From the NCBI GenBank assembly GCA_045124255.1, contig JBGVLM010000055.1, positions 1-15,803 on the forward strand: a stretch of DNA of 15,803 nt. Direction: 5' to 3'. The first letter of the stretch is position 1. Every line of letters begins with the position of its first letter. Positions 7,104 through 14,211 of this stretch are shown piece by piece. The notes below the pieces were generated by a model. That model saw nothing but the letters and a program-made list of their open reading frames with translations, searched no databases and had not been told where the DNA came from. This DNA is from Eshraghiella sp045124255. Its GTDB lineage: Bacteria > Bacillota > Clostridia > Lachnospirales > Lachnospiraceae. The translations under genes and the position numbers were made by a program.

Positions 7104-7457
7104 ATGCATGAGTTATCCGTTACTGAAAACATATTGAAAATAGCACTGGATGAAGCAGAGCGTTATAATGCTTTAAAAGTTAACAGAATACAGATTAAAA
7201 TGGGTTCACTGGAGGCATATGTTCCTGAATGTATAGAGGAATATTTTGCACTGTTAAGCGAAGATACAAAGGCTTACGGAGCAGTTTTGGATTTTACGGT
7301 TGAGGAGACTCTTTTAAGGTGCAGGGACTGCAATAAGGAGTTTGGAATGGAATATGGAAGAATGAGATGTCCGTATTGCAGGAGTGTCAAAACAGATATT
7401 ATTTCCGGGAAAGGCTTCTCGGTAGAGAGTCTTGAGATTGAGACTGAGGATGAGTAA
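7104..7457 (+). CDS. hypA: HypA, hydrogenase/urease nickel insertion protein
   Basis: A 117-residue HypA. The N-terminus is MHELSVTENIL, with His2 the known nickel ligand; this requires translation to begin exactly at 7104 and excludes longer forms. The zinc domain is intact: C73xxC76 (CRDC) and C89xxC92 (CPYC). HypA hands nickel to the maturing large subunit of [NiFe] hydrogenase, with HypB. No hypB-F or hydrogenase gene is present on either side, so this copy is solitary. The ribosome site AAGAGGTG lies in the 10-base gap after the DUF4003-like gene, and the cyclase gene starts 25 bases after the hypA stop, which fits an operon. Confidence 0.92.
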   Translation: MHELSVTENILKIALDEAERYNALKVNRIQIKMGSLEAYVPECIEEYFALLSEDTKAYGAVLDFTVEETLLRCRDCNKEFGMEYGRMRCPYCRSVKTDIISGKGFSVESLEIETEDE

Positions 7458-7482
7458 ATAATTCATAAGGTTGGTTAGTACT

Positions 7483-10400
7483 ATGAAAAATACAGCTAAG
7501 AAAATCATTTCAATTTTATTAATGCTTGTACTGGCTTTGGGAGTGTTTAATATAACTCCCGACAATGCATACGCAGCTGATGGAGATGTCGTCAGAATAG
7601 GCTTTTTTAAGGTGGACGGCTTTCAATATTATGACGATAATGGCAATTATGCGGGATATAATATTGAATACCTGAATCTTATTGCTAATTATACGGGGTG
7701 GAAATACGAATTCGTTGATGTACAGACCTTTGATAATGGCTTGACAATGCTTGAGAACAAGGAAATTGACCTTATTGCACCGGTTTTGATGGATGCCGCC
7801 AGACTTGACAGGTATGACTACAGCGGATTTGCACTTGGAACCGGATACTATGCGATTGTATCAAAGGCAGACGGCAATGAATATGATTACGATGATTTCG
7901 GACTTTTAGAGGGTAAGAGTGTGTCTGTTCCGGAGGGATACCCGATAACCGAAGAGTTCCTTAAATATATGAAGCTTAAGGGCTTTGAAATGGAGGTAGT
8001 TAATTATAGTTCTCCTAACGAGGCAATGAGTGCAATGATGAAAGGTGATACTGATTTTTCAATTACCTCGCTTATGGCTGTTAACGAGAAATATAACGTT
8101 ATTTCAAAATTCTGTTCATCACTAATGTATTACATTACATGGAAGGGAAATTATGAATTAATTGATGAGCTTAACAGGGCAATGGAATATGTAGAAAACA
8201 CATATTCAGGCGAGCTGGAGAGTATGGAGGAAATGTATTTTCCTTCTTATGGAATACAGAATTATTCCAAAGAGGAGAAGGAATTCATTGACAGCTGCCC
8301 GACAATAAGACTTGCATATATTCAGGGAAGAATACCGTTGTCTTTTAGGGATGACAACGGACTGTCAGGAATTTCAAGAAGTATTTTTGACAGGGTTTCA
8401 GAGCTTACGGGCCTGCAGTTTGAATATGTTCCTATATCCTATGGGAAGATAGACAGTACATATTTTAAAAATAATAAGATAGACCTTATATCGGGTGTAG
8501 AGTATAACAGTGCCAATCTGAATGTAGATTCTCTTCATCTCAGTGCACCGTATATATCGAGCAGAAAGGTATTTGTAGGCAGAAACGATATACAGTTTAG
8601 TGAGAATGAGCCGTTTAAGGTAGCTGTTGCAACAGGCTCAGCAACAATGCCGCAGGTGTTATCACAGAAATATCCGAATTTTAAAATTATTACTTATAAT
8701 ACTATTGAGGAATGCTTTGAGGCTGTACGAAAGGGTGAAGCGGATTTATTAATACATAATCAGTACAGCGTGGATTATATGATGTCAATACCTAAGTATG
8801 AGGATTTTACGGTTGTTCCTACAGAAGGCATTGAGGATGAGCTGTGTTTTGCAACGATGGCATATGAGGGTTCTGAGCTGACAGAGGAAGAGCAGCTTAT
8901 ACTTATCAGTATAATTGATAAAGCTATTGCGGAGATTTCAAGCAGTGAGATTGATAACATCGTGGTAAATGATACTCTTGAATACAGATATGAGTTCGGT
9001 TTCAGGGATATGCTGTATAAATACAGATATCTATTGGTGGTTGCAGCAATTTCACTTGTTATAATAATAAGTATTCTGATTTATATCATTCTTGTTAATA
9101 TTAAACATAACAGGAAGCACAGCAGTGAAGCTTCGCTTATGCGTTTGCAGAAAAAAAGATACCAGATTATTGTAGACAAGTCCGATGATATGATTTATGA
9201 AATCAGCCTGGAGAGAAATTCAGGCGTATCATCCGAAAAAATTAAGGAAACCTTTGGATGGGAGATTCCAAGTCAGGTGGAGGATTTGACATACGATACT
9301 CTGATGAGAGTGCTGCATGTACATCCGGATGATGTTGACAGATTATTTGAAGAATACAATAAGGAGCTTACCGTTAAGGGAATTAAATCCGATAAAGTAT
9401 TGCTTGGATGTGTTAATGGTGAATATATATGGTGTGAAATATCATTAATGCCTTTGTATGATGTAGAAAATAACCTTATATCATACGTTGGAAGAATTAA
9501 AAACATTGATGAGAATGTTAAGGCGTTACAGGAGCAGGAGCAGAGACTTACTGAAACGGCAATCAGAAATGAAAATCTGGAGGAGCTGCTTAGTAATGCC
9601 GTAATGAATAACCTTACTGACGTTATGAAGATTAGCACGAAGAACTGGAAGGGTTTCTTCTATACTATTAAAGATGGCAAAATAATTGAAAAACCTCTTT
9701 CAGCCGAGTGGGATGATATTTTTAACGTAATGCTTGACGGAATGGTTCCTGAGGACAGACAGAGACTTGTCAATATCGGCAAGAAGAGTGTGCTTTCCAA
9801 AGCAGAAGTTGGGGAATCTTTTATTTATAATTACAAGAGCAATTATGATATTTACAATCACCGTAAGACGGATAAATGCTTCTACTATACAACAAGATTC
9901 AGTATTGCAGATATTAATAATGAGAAATCCGTAATTATTACAAATATTGATGATACGGATGTTATGGCACGTGAACAGGCATACATAGAGCAGAAGGACG
10001 AATTCCTTAACGTGGTAATTGATTCACAGCGTTTCCTGTACAATGCGATTGAGGATACATATCTGATAACATTAGTTATCAATCTTAAAACAGGAATTAT
10101 ACATACCTTTAGCGGTAACGAGAATGGAATTATTGAACCTCATGAGATTGATATTACATGGAATGAGTTCTGTGAGAATGAGATGTTCCCGTATATGGAT
10201 GCCGAAGACGTGAAGGAATTTAGGAAAACAGCGTCAATGCGGGCTCTTGCCGGACTTGATATTAATCAGAATGTTAAAATTAATTTTAAGGCAAAGCTTA
10301 CAGCAGACAGCCTGGACCCATGCGATGATGAGAACTGGTTCATGTTAAGCTTTAAGGTATTGGAAAACGAAAATGAAAAGCTTGCCACTGCTGTTATTAT

Positions 10401-11349
10401 ATGCGACACTGATAATGTAAGTGAGGAGGTTGAAAGGTATAAAACAAGACAGTCATTGCTTTCACAGCTTAGAATAAATGCTTTGATAGAGAATAATGAC
10501 GAAATAATATATGATTTTAATCTGATTGACGGAACCTGTAACATAACCGGTAATGAGAATAATACACTGGGCTGGAGTGTAGGCAGGACCATTGAGAAAA
10601 TGTCAATTGAGAAGATGATGAATATGTGGGGCGTTCATCCTGAGGACAGATTTAAAATCGGTGAAGCATCGCAGAATATTTTCAAGAAGAATGCTTCAAT
10701 TGTGCGTAATGTGCGAGTACAGAAATCAGACGGAAGCTTTGTATGGGCCAAAATATCCTCTGTTCCGATTATCAGTGAGGGCAGAATGATTTCGATTCTC
10801 TGCCGGCTGAACAGAATAAATGTTGAGAAGGAGGAGGCGGCATTACCTGAAACTGATATGAATACGGACAAACTTACAGGACTTCTTAATGCCAAATCAC
10901 TTAAGGACTTAACCGACAAATACCTTAAAGAGCATTCTGCTAAGAGTGACGCATTTATTTTGATTGATTTAGACCACTTTAAGAGTTTTAATGACAGCAT
11001 GGATTACAGGATGGGTGATAAGGTAATTAAGGATACTGCCCGCAAATTACAGATAATTTTCTCCAATTATGACTATATCGGAAGATTTACCGGAGATGAG
11101 TTCGGAGTTTTTGTTAAGAATATCCCTCTCAGCACTTTGGAGGATAAGCTTGATTGGGCACTGGATAAGCTTAAGGACAGCTACAGCCAGGGCGGTAAAA
11201 TAATGCAGGTTACGGCAAGCATTGGTGCTGCCTACAGCATGGTTGAAAACGCTGAATATCAGGAGTTGTATCATTTGGCGGACAATGCGGTTTATGAGGC
11301 TAAGAAGTCGGGCAGGGAGAAATTTGTTATTAAGAAATATTTCTCATAA
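7483..11349 (+). CDS. Membrane sensor diguanylate cyclase: two solute-binding domains, PAS region, GGDEF
   Basis: A 1288-residue receptor. In order: signal peptide (1-31, cleavage after AYA); two tandem SBP_bac_3-like domains outside the cell (about 32-265 and 272-505); one membrane helix (about 517-541); a PAS domain with its PAC strand GEYIWCEISL (about 555-670); a coiled segment (about 676-705); a PAS-like middle region; a last PAS (about 990-1110, GSFVWAKISS); and a GGDEF domain (about 1126-1288). The cyclase has DLDHFKSFND (Asp1162, Asp1164) and the signature T1203-G-D-E-F, with Thr in place of the first Gly. The RxxD inhibitory site is SNYD (1194-1197), so product inhibition should be absent. 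It probably turns an amino-acid-like signal into cyclic di-GMP. ATG 7483 is chosen over TTG 7471, which abuts the ribosome site. Confidence 0.88.
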   Translation: MKNTAKKIISILLMLVLALGVFNITPDNAYAADGDVVRIGFFKVDGFQYYDDNGNYAGYNIEYLNLIANYTGWKYEFVDVQTFDNGLTMLENKEIDLIAPVLMDAARLDRYDYSGFALGTGYYAIVSKADGNEYDYDDFGLLEGKSVSVPEGYPITEEFLKYMKLKGFEMEVVNYSSPNEAMSAMMKGDTDFSITSLMAVNEKYNVISKFCSSLMYYITWKGNYELIDELNRAMEYVENTYSGELESMEEMYFPSYGIQNYSKEEKEFIDSCPTIRLAYIQGRIPLSFRDDNGLSGISRSIFDRVSELTGLQFEYVPISYGKIDSTYFKNNKIDLISGVEYNSANLNVDSLHLSAPYISSRKVFVGRNDIQFSENEPFKVAVATGSATMPQVLSQKYPNFKIITYNTIEECFEAVRKGEADLLIHNQYSVDYMMSIPKYEDFTVVPTEGIEDELCFATMAYEGSELTEEEQLILISIIDKAIAEISSSEIDNIVVNDTLEYRYEFGFRDMLYKYRYLLVVAAISLVIIISILIYIILVNIKHNRKHSSEASLMRLQKKRYQIIVDKSDDMIYEISLERNSGVSSEKIKETFGWEIPSQVEDLTYDTLMRVLHVHPDDVDRLFEEYNKELTVKGIKSDKVLLGCVNGEYIWCEISLMPLYDVENNLISYVGRIKNIDENVKALQEQEQRLTETAIRNENLEELLSNAVMNNLTDVMKISTKNWKGFFYTIKDGKIIEKPLSAEWDDIFNVMLDGMVPEDRQRLVNIGKKSVLSKAEVGESFIYNYKSNYDIYNHRKTDKCFYYTTRFSIADINNEKSVIITNIDDTDVMAREQAYIEQKDEFLNVVIDSQRFLYNAIEDTYLITLVINLKTGIIHTFSGNENGIIEPHEIDITWNEFCENEMFPYMDAEDVKEFRKTASMRALAGLDINQNVKINFKAKLTADSLDPCDDENWFMLSFKVLENENEKLATAVIICDTDNVSEEVERYKTRQSLLSQLRINALIENNDEIIYDFNLIDGTCNITGNENNTLGWSVGRTIEKMSIEKMMNMWGVHPEDRFKIGEASQNIFKKNASIVRNVRVQKSDGSFVWAKISSVPIISEGRMISILCRLNRINVEKEEAALPETDMNTDKLTGLLNAKSLKDLTDKYLKEHSAKSDAFILIDLDHFKSFNDSMDYRMGDKVIKDTARKLQIIFSNYDYIGRFTGDEFGVFVKNIPLSTLEDKLDWALDKLKDSYSQGGKIMQVTASIGAAYSMVENAEYQELYHLADNAVYEAKKSGREKFVIKKYFS

Positions 11350-11376
11350 AAAGTAATGTAGGATTAATAAGGTTCA

Positions 11377-11404
11377 TATAATTTACCAATATAAAAATAT
11401 TGGT
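11377..11404 (+). promoter_or_regulatory. -10 box and overlapping palindrome before the deacetylase gene
   Basis: A perfect TATAAT (11377-11382) has only a weak -35 upstream. Three bases after it comes a perfect 8-bp palindrome, ACCAATAT-AAAA-ATATTGGT (11385-11404), ending 7 bases before the ATG and covering the weak GGTG ribosome site. It could be an operator or a translation-blocking RNA hairpin. Confidence 0.45.
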
Positions 11405-11411
11405 GTTTGCT

Positions 11412-11981
11412 ATGAAAAATAATATTTTATCCACAATAAAAACAGCAGCTAAGAACAATAAAACAGTTATTGCGCTGCTGTTTTTTGTGGGAATGGGACT
11501 TGTAGCCGCCGGAGTTATTTTTTCCGTAAAAAAGACCGTGACAGCAGGTAAGAGCAGTAAGGAATTGCCTATTTACAGCGTTAAGACGGAGGAAAAGAAG
11601 GTGGCACTTTCTTTTGACGCGGCATGGGGAAATGAAGACACGCAGACAATCCTGGATTTGCTTGCAAAATATGATGTACATGTAACTTTTTTTATGACGG
11701 GTGGATGGGTCGAGAAATATCCGGAGGATGTGAAAGCGATTGCGGCAGCAGGACACGACCTTGGAAATCACAGCGAGAATCATAAGCAGATGAGTAAGAT
11801 TTCTTATGATGAATGTGTTGAAGAAATTATGAAGGTACATGATAAGGTTGAGGCTCTAACGGGAAAGTCAATGTGCCTTTTCAGACCTCCGTATGGGGAT
11901 TATAATGATAATCTGATTAAAGCAGCGGAACAGTGCGGATATTATCCGATACAGTGGTCGGTTGATACACTTGTAATATAA
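11412..11981 (+). pseudogene. Polysaccharide deacetylase (NodB/PdaB-like), 3' part lost at element junction
   Basis: An open frame of 189 residues: a short N-terminus, one membrane helix (about 17-39), then a NodB homology domain that would deacetylate peptidoglycan or another extracellular glycan. Present motifs: LSFDAAWGNED (catalytic Asp), GNHSENH (metal-binding HSxxH) and FRPPYGDYN. The frame reads WSVDTL and then VI-stop, where PdaB-like enzymes continue with Asp-Trp and about 60-70 further residues carrying the LMH motif. The loss of motifs 4 and 5 makes an active enzyme unlikely. The break coincides with the change to mobile-element DNA, so I read it as a gene split by integration rather than a short homolog. 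ATG 11412 is preferred to TTG 11400, although its ribosome site is weak. Confidence 0.82.
11962..11978. other. Inferred left attachment junction (attL)
   Basis: Host sequence encoding VDTL (TTGATACACTTG) runs into non-homologous sequence at about 11970-11975. Since family members continue with Asp (GAY), the G at 11973 could belong to either side, so the crossover dinucleotide is probably TT or TG within 11971-11973. The opposite junction is needed to fix it. Confidence 0.5.
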
Positions 11982-12031
11982 GTAAAGAATTTAAGAGAAG
12001 AAAAAATTTTTCAAAAACTTTATAAAATTTG

Positions 12032-12061
12032 TTGTATTTTTGGCACCTACTTGTGTATACT
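12032..12061 (+). promoter_or_regulatory. Possible promoter of the serine recombinase gene
   Basis: TTGTAT (12032-12037), an 18-base spacer and TATACT (12056-12061). An inverted pair TTGTTGT/ACAACAA flanks this promoter (12029-12035 and 12068-12074) and could be an operator or part of the recombinase binding region. The leader to 12190 is about 120 bases and includes GTGATA/TATCAC arms (12093-12098, 12116-12121). Confidence 0.45.
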
Positions 12062-12189
12062 GCTACGACAACAATTTTAGGGGTTTTTATAAGTGATAAT
12101 TAACACATATAAAAATATCACGAAAGAAGAAAAAATTAGTCTTTACTTGAAATTTGTTGATTACTTAAATTACAAGGAGGATTTACAAA

Positions 12190-13686
12190 ATGAAAAGAAC
12201 AGAAGCAATTTATGCAAGACAGAGTGTAGACAAAAAGGACAGCGTGAGCATTGAAACACAGATTGAAAAATGCGAGTTAATAACAACTGGTAAAGCAAAT
12301 ATATACAAGGACAAAGGATACTCTGGAAAAAATACTGACAGACCAGAATTAGAAGATTTAATAAATGATATTCAAGCAAATAAAATAAGCAGGGTTATTG
12401 TATACCGATTAGACCGTATCAGCCGAAATATCACGGATTTTTACAACTTGTATTCTATTATGCAGGAACACGGAACAGACTTTGTATCTGTAAATGAAAA
12501 CTTTGATACCTCTACTCCTATGGGGCGTGCAATGATGGGAATATTGATTGTATTTGCACAAATGGAGCGTGAAAGTATCCAAGAGCGTGTCAAAGACAAT
12601 TACTACTCTCGTATTAGTATGGATGGGCGTTGGGCAGGTGGTCCTGCTCCTTATGGTTTTACAAATGGAAAAACAAAAGATAAAAAACCAACACTTAAAA
12701 TAAATGCTGATGAAATGGAAATCGTAAAATATTGCTTTAATCAATATGCCTATTCTCCTAACATTTCAATGAACCAGATAAGCAATGCTTTAACTGAAAA
12801 AGGATATAAGAGCAGGCGCAAAAATGGTGGTTGGGATAATGTAACGATTGCCCGTATGCTTCAAAATAGCGTCTATGCCGTAGCTGATGAGCGATTAAAG
12901 AAATACTATGAAATACGCAAGGTTAAATTCTTAAATGAATGCGAATGGGATGGTTCAACAAGTGCTCATATAGTTGGTAAAAAGGTCGGTAATGTTAATA
13001 CAAGAAAATACACCGACTTAAAAGAACAAAGCATTTATCTTACTAATTTTAAAGGTGTTATAGATAGCAAGACTTTTATTATGGTACAGGAACGATTAGC
13101 CACGAATGAACAAATAAGTCGTTCTAATGCTCCAAGTGTACTAGAAGAATTAGCAGGACTAATCAAGTGCAAGAAATGTGGTTATGCTATTAAATCTCAT
13201 AGCAAATCTGCAAAAGGTATACCATATTTAGGATGTCACGGAAGATACACATTAAAGACTTGTGATGTATCATTAAAAGGTATAAGATTTCCAGACATTC
13301 AAAATCAAGTTGGAAATGAAGTACAAAAAGAACTAGATAAAATTGCAGGGAGTATTGTAACAGAAATTATATCAGACAAAGAAAAGGAAAATCATATCAA
13401 GGAGTTAAAAACCAAGATTGATAATTTGCTTGAACTTGTGGCATTAGGTGGAGAAAGTGCAAAAACTGTACATAGTAAAATTGAAGCATTGCAGCAGGAA
13501 ATAAACGAAATACAACTTACGGAGTTTATGAATACAAAAACAACAGAAAGATTACGAATTTCTGACAGATTACCAATCGTATATGATAGACTTTCTACAG
13601 ATGAGAAGAAAAGCATTTGTCAACAGATGATTGAAAAAATACTACTTTCTTCTAATGGGGATATGGAGATAGTATGGAAAATTTAA
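12190..13686 (+). CDS. Large serine recombinase (site-specific integrase)
   Basis: A 498-residue large serine recombinase that integrates and excises the element at att sites through a 5'-phosphoserine intermediate. The resolvase domain (about 1-145) has nucleophile Ser12 in YARQS, the VYRLDRISRN arginine motif and MERESIQERV at its end. A recombinase domain (about 160-290, GPAPYGF start) follows. The zinc ribbon has Cys327, Cys330, Cys349 and Cys358. A coiled coil (about 396-445) lies near the C-terminus and normally controls integration versus excision. Length is in the usual 450-600 range. AAGGAGG (12174-12180) is 9 bases before the ATG. Its AT-rich leader and codon use differ from the genes to the left. 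No recombination directionality factor is recognisable in the window. Confidence 0.95.
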   Translation: MKRTEAIYARQSVDKKDSVSIETQIEKCELITTGKANIYKDKGYSGKNTDRPELEDLINDIQANKISRVIVYRLDRISRNITDFYNLYSIMQEHGTDFVSVNENFDTSTPMGRAMMGILIVFAQMERESIQERVKDNYYSRISMDGRWAGGPAPYGFTNGKTKDKKPTLKINADEMEIVKYCFNQYAYSPNISMNQISNALTEKGYKSRRKNGGWDNVTIARMLQNSVYAVADERLKKYYEIRKVKFLNECEWDGSTSAHIVGKKVGNVNTRKYTDLKEQSIYLTNFKGVIDSKTFIMVQERLATNEQISRSNAPSVLEELAGLIKCKKCGYAIKSHSKSAKGIPYLGCHGRYTLKTCDVSLKGIRFPDIQNQVGNEVQKELDKIAGSIVTEIISDKEKENHIKELKTKIDNLLELVALGGESAKTVHSKIEALQQEINEIQLTEFMNTKTTERLRISDRLPIVYDRLSTDEKKSICQQMIEKILLSSNGDMEIVWKI

Positions 13687-13689
13687 TTA

Positions 13690-13717
13690 TTGTAATTATC
13701 AAATTATGTGCTATAAT
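13690..13717 (+). promoter_or_regulatory. Promoter of the antisense RNA
   Basis: TTGTAA (13690-13695), a 16-base spacer and a perfect extended -10, TGCTATAAT (13709-13717). It begins 4 bases after the recombinase stop and points at the shared terminator. Start of transcription is expected near 13724. Confidence 0.7.
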
Positions 13718-13723
13718 ATAATT

Positions 13724-13812
13724 AGTAAAGGCAATCGCCACAGAGTGGTTGACCTCTGGTATGAAAGGAGACCTTCCCTATCTCGGTCAAAGTACAGGGA
13801 AGGTCTTTACTA
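13724..13812 (+). ncRNA. Candidate antitoxin (antisense) RNA
   Basis: An expected transcript of about 85-90 bases runs from the extended -10 promoter to the terminator stem at 13769-13806. It contains no credible coding sequence. Its 5' part has GGCAATCG and a small hairpin CAGA..GG-TTGA-CC..TCTG (13741-13758) whose loop UUGA fits the U-turn YUNR pattern common in antisense RNAs. Its 3' half is fully complementary to the 3' end of the toxin mRNA from the other strand. Existence and role are inferred from the signals alone. Confidence 0.6.
13769..13806. terminator. Shared bidirectional terminator of toxin and antisense RNAs
   Basis: A perfect 11-bp stem, AGACCTTCCCT (13769-13779) with AGGGAAGGTCT (13796-13806), around a 16-base loop. 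T-rich sequence follows on the plus strand (TTTACTACTTT); on the minus strand only a short CCTTT follows. Its position between the toxin stop (13815) and the antisense RNA suits convergent transcription units ending on one hairpin. Confidence 0.72.
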
Positions 13813-13814
13813 CT

Positions 13815-13904
13815 TTAGTGACAAATCAAGTAAATGAATGTCAGTAGTGCCAAGAGGAACATTCCGAAAGACATTAAGTCTTTAAAATCGAATTTATTCT
13901 TCAT
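13815..13904 (-). CDS. Small hydrophobic peptide, holin-like type I toxin candidate
   Basis: A 29-residue peptide: short charged start (MKNKFDFKD), then LMSFGMFLLALLTFIYLIC as one membrane helix, ending in His. The LMxFGxFxxALLTxI pattern resembles the putative holin-like toxins (Hol_Tox) and the TxpA/BsrG/Fst group, which depolarise or disturb the membrane when overexpressed. GGAGGTGAT (complement of 13909-13917) is an excellent ribosome site 8 bases before ATG 13904; a second in-frame ATG at 13910 is too close to it. The 5' leader can fold to hide that site. An antisense RNA gene faces it. Function is inferred from pattern and arrangement; the peptide is too short for standard gene callers. 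Confidence 0.72.
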   Translation of the reverse strand: MKNKFDFKDLMSFGMFLLALLTFIYLICH

Positions 13905-13911
13905 GAGCATC

Positions 13912-13938
13912 ACCTCCATTCTATGTAAAAATGGAGGT
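13912..13938 (-). promoter_or_regulatory. Hairpin sequestering the toxin ribosome binding site
   Basis: In the toxin mRNA, ACCTCCAT (from 13938-13931) can pair with ATGGAGGT (from 13919-13912), a perfect 8-bp stem plus one further A-U pair, around the leader. The 3' arm contains the GGAGG ribosome site, so the folded leader should block translation. The 5' arm overlaps the repeat TGGTTGACCTC shared with the antisense RNA. Confidence 0.65.
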
Positions 13939-13962
13939 CAACCACCCTATAACACGATTGCC

Positions 13963-14015
13963 AGTAGCTATAAAGCTACTAAAATTATTATATCACAAAA
14001 TTACACAGAACACAA
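13963..14015 (-). promoter_or_regulatory. Toxin promoter and 5' stem-loop
   Basis: On the minus strand TTGTGT (complement of 14010-14015), a 17-base spacer and extended -10 TGATATAAT (complement of 13987-13995). The RNA should begin near 13980, exactly at a perfect 7-bp hairpin AGTAGCT-TTAT-AGCTACT (13963-13980). A 5' terminal stem-loop of this kind stabilises type I toxin mRNAs. Confidence 0.68.
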
Positions 14016-14053
14016 GTTCGAACGGTGCTTTTGAGTAACTTTTTATTGGTCTA

Positions 14054-14083
14054 TTGATTTTGAATAATGTGTGATGATACAAT
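14054..14083 (+). promoter_or_regulatory. Promoter of a candidate small RNA
   Basis: TTGATT (14054-14059), an 18-base spacer and TACAAT (14078-14083) with the extended element TGA just before. No gene with a ribosome site follows before the strong terminator at 14162-14193. Confidence 0.5.
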
Positions 14084-14089
14084 CTAAAT

Positions 14090-14193
14090 GTAGATGTATT
14101 ATAACTTCTGCATTTAGTTAATCAGTAACAATTAAAACATTGTTAGAAAGTAAAGTGTTTCAAGCTCTCTGCTACTTGCAGGGGGCTTTTTTT
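14090..14193 (+). ncRNA. Candidate small RNA, about 100 nt
   Basis: The stretch between an extended -10 promoter and a strong intrinsic terminator has no coding sequence; the only ATG frame is 7 codons without a ribosome site. It contains one internal hairpin, TAACAAT-TAAAAC-ATTGTTA (14126-14145), before the terminator stem. It could be a regulatory RNA of the element, or a leader in which most transcription stops before downstream genes. No known RNA family is recognised. Confidence 0.45.
14162..14193 (+). terminator. Strong Rho-independent terminator
   Basis: An 11-bp stem, AAGCTCTCTGC (14162-14172) with GCAGGGGGCTT (14178-14188, three G-T pairs), closes a TACTT loop and runs into seven T (14187-14193). 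Confidence 0.9.
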
Positions 14194-14211
14194 CGGCCAA
14201 TTCCAGAGGTG

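Larger units (their letters stand above)
13730..13962. repeat. Two-block inverted repeats bounding the toxin module
   Basis: GGCAATCG (13730-13737) is inverted at 13955-13962, and TGGTTGACCTC (13746-13756) is inverted at 13934-13944; the spacers are 8 and 10 bases. Because the two promoters converge, both RNAs carry the same two blocks in the same order near their 5' ends. Confidence 0.88.

Noticed and set aside
12082..12189. Riboswitch or small gene in the recombinase leader
   Set aside because: Only a 6-bp GTGATA/TATCAC pair with a 17-base loop is visible; no known riboswitch core and no frame with a ribosome site.
13834..14034. 66-codon plus-strand frame over the toxin region
   Set aside because: It has no ribosome site and runs through the toxin leader hairpin and promoter; the minus-strand 29-codon gene explains the signals.
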